Shown here piece after piece: positions 61,140-64,000 of a stretch of DNA of 64,000 nt. The stretch's first letter is position 1; each line of letters starts with the position of its first letter. The notes beneath the pieces are model-generated. The model saw nothing but the letters and a program-made list of their open reading frames with translations. It did no database searches and had not been told where the DNA came from. The stretch lies in NCBI RefSeq assembly GCF_902148855.1, contig NC_043964.1:3684391-3748390 (forward strand), read 5' to 3'. The stretch is from Sphaeramia orbicularis. Lineage: Eukaryota; Chordata; Actinopteri; Kurtiformes; Apogonidae. Both the position numbers and the translations under genes were made by a program.

Positions 61140-61640
61140 TCTTAATTTTTTTATTTATTTTTTAATTTATTTTGTTCATGGTTGTGCATTTCATCAGTAA
61201 ACATTCAATAATCATCAAGTAAACAAACATGTACACACCCATGCTCGAAAATGAGCAGGATGAAGAAAATCTTATATTTCCTGCCCCCTTCTAAATAATA
61301 ATAACCTTAATGGTTAGCCATACACAACTAGCCATAAAATCACACAGTATAAAGTCAGACAAACCAACTAAATACATCCAAAGATAGTACCAACTGAATA
61401 CAAAACCAAGTGCAAAACTACATATCCAGAAAGTACAAAACATAGGTAAATATAAACCTGATGAAATGATGCAAAAACATTTTACCAGTCCAAAGCAAGT
61501 AAATAAATATGTCACAAAATACAAAACAAATACGAAGCCAAATGTAAAACTTACAACTGTTCATATAATCTCATTGTTCTTTCTTTCTACACTTTTTTCA
61601 GTTGGAATATGTTTATGTTTATGTTTTTTTGTTCAGATAT
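61140..61640. mobile_element. retroelement 3' fragment
   Basis: A (TTTA)n-like start, then 'gcatttcatcagtaaac', 'catgctcgaaaatgagcag' and ACAAAATACAAAAC-type A-rich sequence. It parallels the fragments at 57208 and 50755. No open frame. Confidence 0.4.
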
Positions 61641-61764
61641 TATGAGGAAGCTAAAAAAAAAATGCAGGGGGAAAGAATGAGTACATCAAATATGTTTTAA
61701 AACCCATTTATTACAGGTTTCATGTTGTGCAGACCTTTCTTAGCAACACCATAGATTGTACTTT

Positions 61765-61968
61765 ATATATCACTAGAGAATGGAGCACTATGGAGCCTCT
61801 GAACGTCCAAATGGGTCATATCTGATGATGATGACAGGACGACAAACTGCATTTTATACTAATTATTTACATGAATTAATAGGATTAATAGATCAACAGG
61901 TTTTAAACAGTTTAGATCAGTAGTCGGTTTTGGTTTGCAGTGGATGTTTGGGTCTTTATGGGTCAGTT
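61765..61968. repeat. right half of a CCCATAAAGACCC-family MITE
   Basis: 'gagcctctgaacgtccaaa' to 'gtttgggtctttatgggtc' matches the right third of the copies at 16306 and 60416. The left part and the terminal TTAA are missing. Confidence 0.6.
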
Positions 61969-62634
61969 TGTGCTCCTTTAACTAATCCAGACTCTTACAT
62001 TGGAAAACAGACAACAATGATTAATTGTGAACCACAAATGATTCACAGACCTGTGCAACATTACCTGATTTAACACTTATCCTGCCGATACATTTTTTCT
62101 AAATATGCAGGTGCGCTGCGAGCAACGCTGTGATCAAATCTGAGATTAGATATGTTTTCATTTCGCCATAACCTGCTACCAGAGCTGAGGGAGACATTTT
62201 CAGCATTTGTTTAACAAGTTCTGCAGGCTTTTTTTGTTTTTGTTAAGGTTAAAAGACAACGCTTTGACTGGGCCCATTGTTGCGACATAAGAGGATACTT
62301 TCAGTTTGGCAGTGGAAATATTCACATCGCAGTTTTTTTCTTTCTTCACAAAAGAGTTTGCTGACTGGAAATGATTCAGAGCGTGTTTATACATGCAGGA
62401 AACACTCGTGCACAGTGTGAAGTAGAATTATGTTGACCTGCCCAGGGAGTAAACAGTAATACTGTCCAGAAAAAGACATTAAAAACACACTAAATTAGAG
62501 ACATACTTGAGTATTTATGTTCTGCAGTTTAATACTACTACCATACTACACCTCAGAGACAAATATTGTACTTTTTACTCCATTACATTTGTTTTGAGGG
62601 ACTAACTCACCATATTCCTGTTGTTACTATATCG

Positions 62635-63274
62635 CAGGGCTGTCAAACTCATTTTAGTTCAGTTCCACATTCAGCCCGATTTGATCTCAAGTGGGCCAGA
62701 CCAGTAAAATAATAACAGAGAAAAAAGTAAAAAATATATTATGATCAGGTTTACATCTACAAAGTTTCCTTAAAAATCTGAATAACATGAACAACTTGAA
62801 TTGTCTTAAGAACAAAAAGTGTAATTTTAACAATATTCTGCCTCGGTTTATCAGTTTATCATTTACACATGTGCATTACAATCGCACAAAACATTTAGTA
62901 ACAGGCAGAACATTGGTCAAATTGCTTTTACTTTTCTTAAGACATTTCAGTTTGTTTATATTTGTTCAGATTATTCACATTTTTTATAAAAGTGTAGTTT
63001 GGTAATGTAAACATTTTCATGTCATTTTACTTTTTTTATGCCAAAAAAAAAAAGAAAATTAGGGGTTGTCATTATTTATAGGTTATTATTAAAACATTTT
63101 ACTGGTCTGACCCACTTCAAATCTAATTGCACTGTATGTGTCTGGATGTGGAACCTGAATTAAAATGATTTTGACACCGTTGACTGTTAATTTCTTCAGT
63201 GTAATTTTTTGCAATTTTTCACAAATTCATCCTGCAGGCCAGATTTGGCCCCCAGGCTGCATGTTTAACACCTG
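62635..63274 (+). repeat. hAT-like foldback MITE, copy F, both ends present
   Basis: It starts CAGGGCTGTCAAACTCAT and ends GTTTAACACCTG. The internal arms are shared with copy C. The flanking octamers CTATATCG and TGCCATAT do not match, so the target duplication has decayed or an end was altered. It directly abuts the foldback element at 63282. Confidence 0.65.
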
Positions 63275-63281
63275 TGCCATA

Positions 63282-63973
63282 TAAGGTGTATAAAAAAACT
63301 ATACATTTTGAAAAATTACCCCCAGTTTTGCATTTGAAATTTTTGGATTTTTATTTCATGGACGTCAGTAGGTAGGAGATTGGTGGATATGTGTCCAAAT
63401 TTACAGACCCAGGTTTTCACGCATGAGTGAACAGGGGACAAACTGCACAATCCAAGTTAAAACTGGTTTGTGTGAAGTAGCGGTGGGATTTAAATCCAAT
63501 CAAAGGTCATGGGAGGGGCCACTGGGTTAGAGTTAACCCTAACCCTAAACTTAACCCTAACCTGTCCTGTCCTCACTGACATTTTCAGGCCTAAACAAGT
63601 TGAATTAACATTCAAAGGCAGGAACAGCTGCCATGGGGAAAGAAATGAAACTGACATGGTGGTAAAAGTGTTAATGCTGTAACCTGGGAATTTTACGGAA
63701 AACAAGATGGATGCCCATTGGCCCCTCCCATGACCTTGGATTGGATTTAAATCCCACCACTACTTCATGCAAACCAGTTTTAACTTGGGTTGCACAGTTT
63801 GCTCCTGCTCACTCATGCATGAAAACCTGTGTCTGTAAATTTGGACAAATCTCCACCAATCTCCTAACTACTGACGTCCAGAAAAGAAAATTCCAAAAAT
63901 TATCAAATGCAGAACTGGGGGTAATTTTTCCAAAATGTATAGTTTTGTTGTTTTTTTTTTGATACATCCTGTG
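63282..63973. mobile_element. foldback MITE with TA flanks and telomere-like core
   Basis: Arms of about 235 bp (about 63285-63520 and 63715-63965) are inverted copies. Examples are AAAATTACCCCCAGTTTTGC versus the complement of GAACTGGGGGTAATTTTT, and 'gatttaaatccaatcaaagg' versus 'ccttggattggatttaaatc'. TA lies at both outer edges (63280-63281, 63974-63975), which suggests a Tc1/mariner-type target (inference). The core at 63534-63563 holds several CCCTAA units. Confidence 0.7.
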
Positions 63974-64000
63974 TAATGAAAATCAATACAAGTTGTTCAG

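Overview
The window is nuclear DNA of a ray-finned (teleost) fish. The genes have many exons with GT-AG introns. The neighbourhood cox6a2 - armc5 - rusf1 matches, as known gene order, human chromosome 16p11.2. The intervals are full of hAT and TTAA-target miniature transposons, LINE tails and simple repeats in the style of teleost genomes. Nothing bacterial, no CRISPR array and no tRNA or rRNA gene was seen.

Layout: 1-9.9 kb is gene-poor and repeat-rich, with nested hAT-like foldback elements, a TTAA element and LINE ends. cox6a2 lies on + at 10.5-14.1 kb and is followed by a 350-bp purine tract. armc5 lies on - at 17.0-24.8 kb. A promoter of about 0.9 kb carrying five ACTACAA-type (ZNF143/STAF-like) sites separates armc5 from a divergent gene for a Myb/SANT-like protein (+, 25.7-28.15 kb). 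That gene converges on a three-exon HARBI1-like gene (-, 29.8-33.7 kb). elob (Elongin B) follows on - at 36.8-40.6 kb, then an 11-exon gene joining a THAP zinc finger to an integrase-like region (-, 41.5-48.3 kb), then rusf1 (DUF647, 14 exons, -, 49.6-58.1 kb). 58-64 kb has no recognised coding gene, only mobile-element debris and one possible 5' UTR exon ending in a donor at 60371.

All seven gene models were assembled by hand from splice sites, and every one keeps a continuous frame: cox6a2 100 aa, armc5 1259 aa, Myb-like 230 aa, HARBI1-like 425 aa, elob 119 aa, THAP-integrase 378 aa, rusf1 459 aa. The most unusual content is three genes that look recruited from transposons and sit among housekeeping genes: a Myb-like plus HARBI1-like pair (the two proteins a PIF/Harbinger transposon needs), with the transposase-like member lacking most catalytic residues, and the THAP-integrase gene. 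The second theme is mobile-element stratigraphy: several insertions can be dated relative to each other because an uninterrupted copy of the host repeat lies elsewhere in the window.
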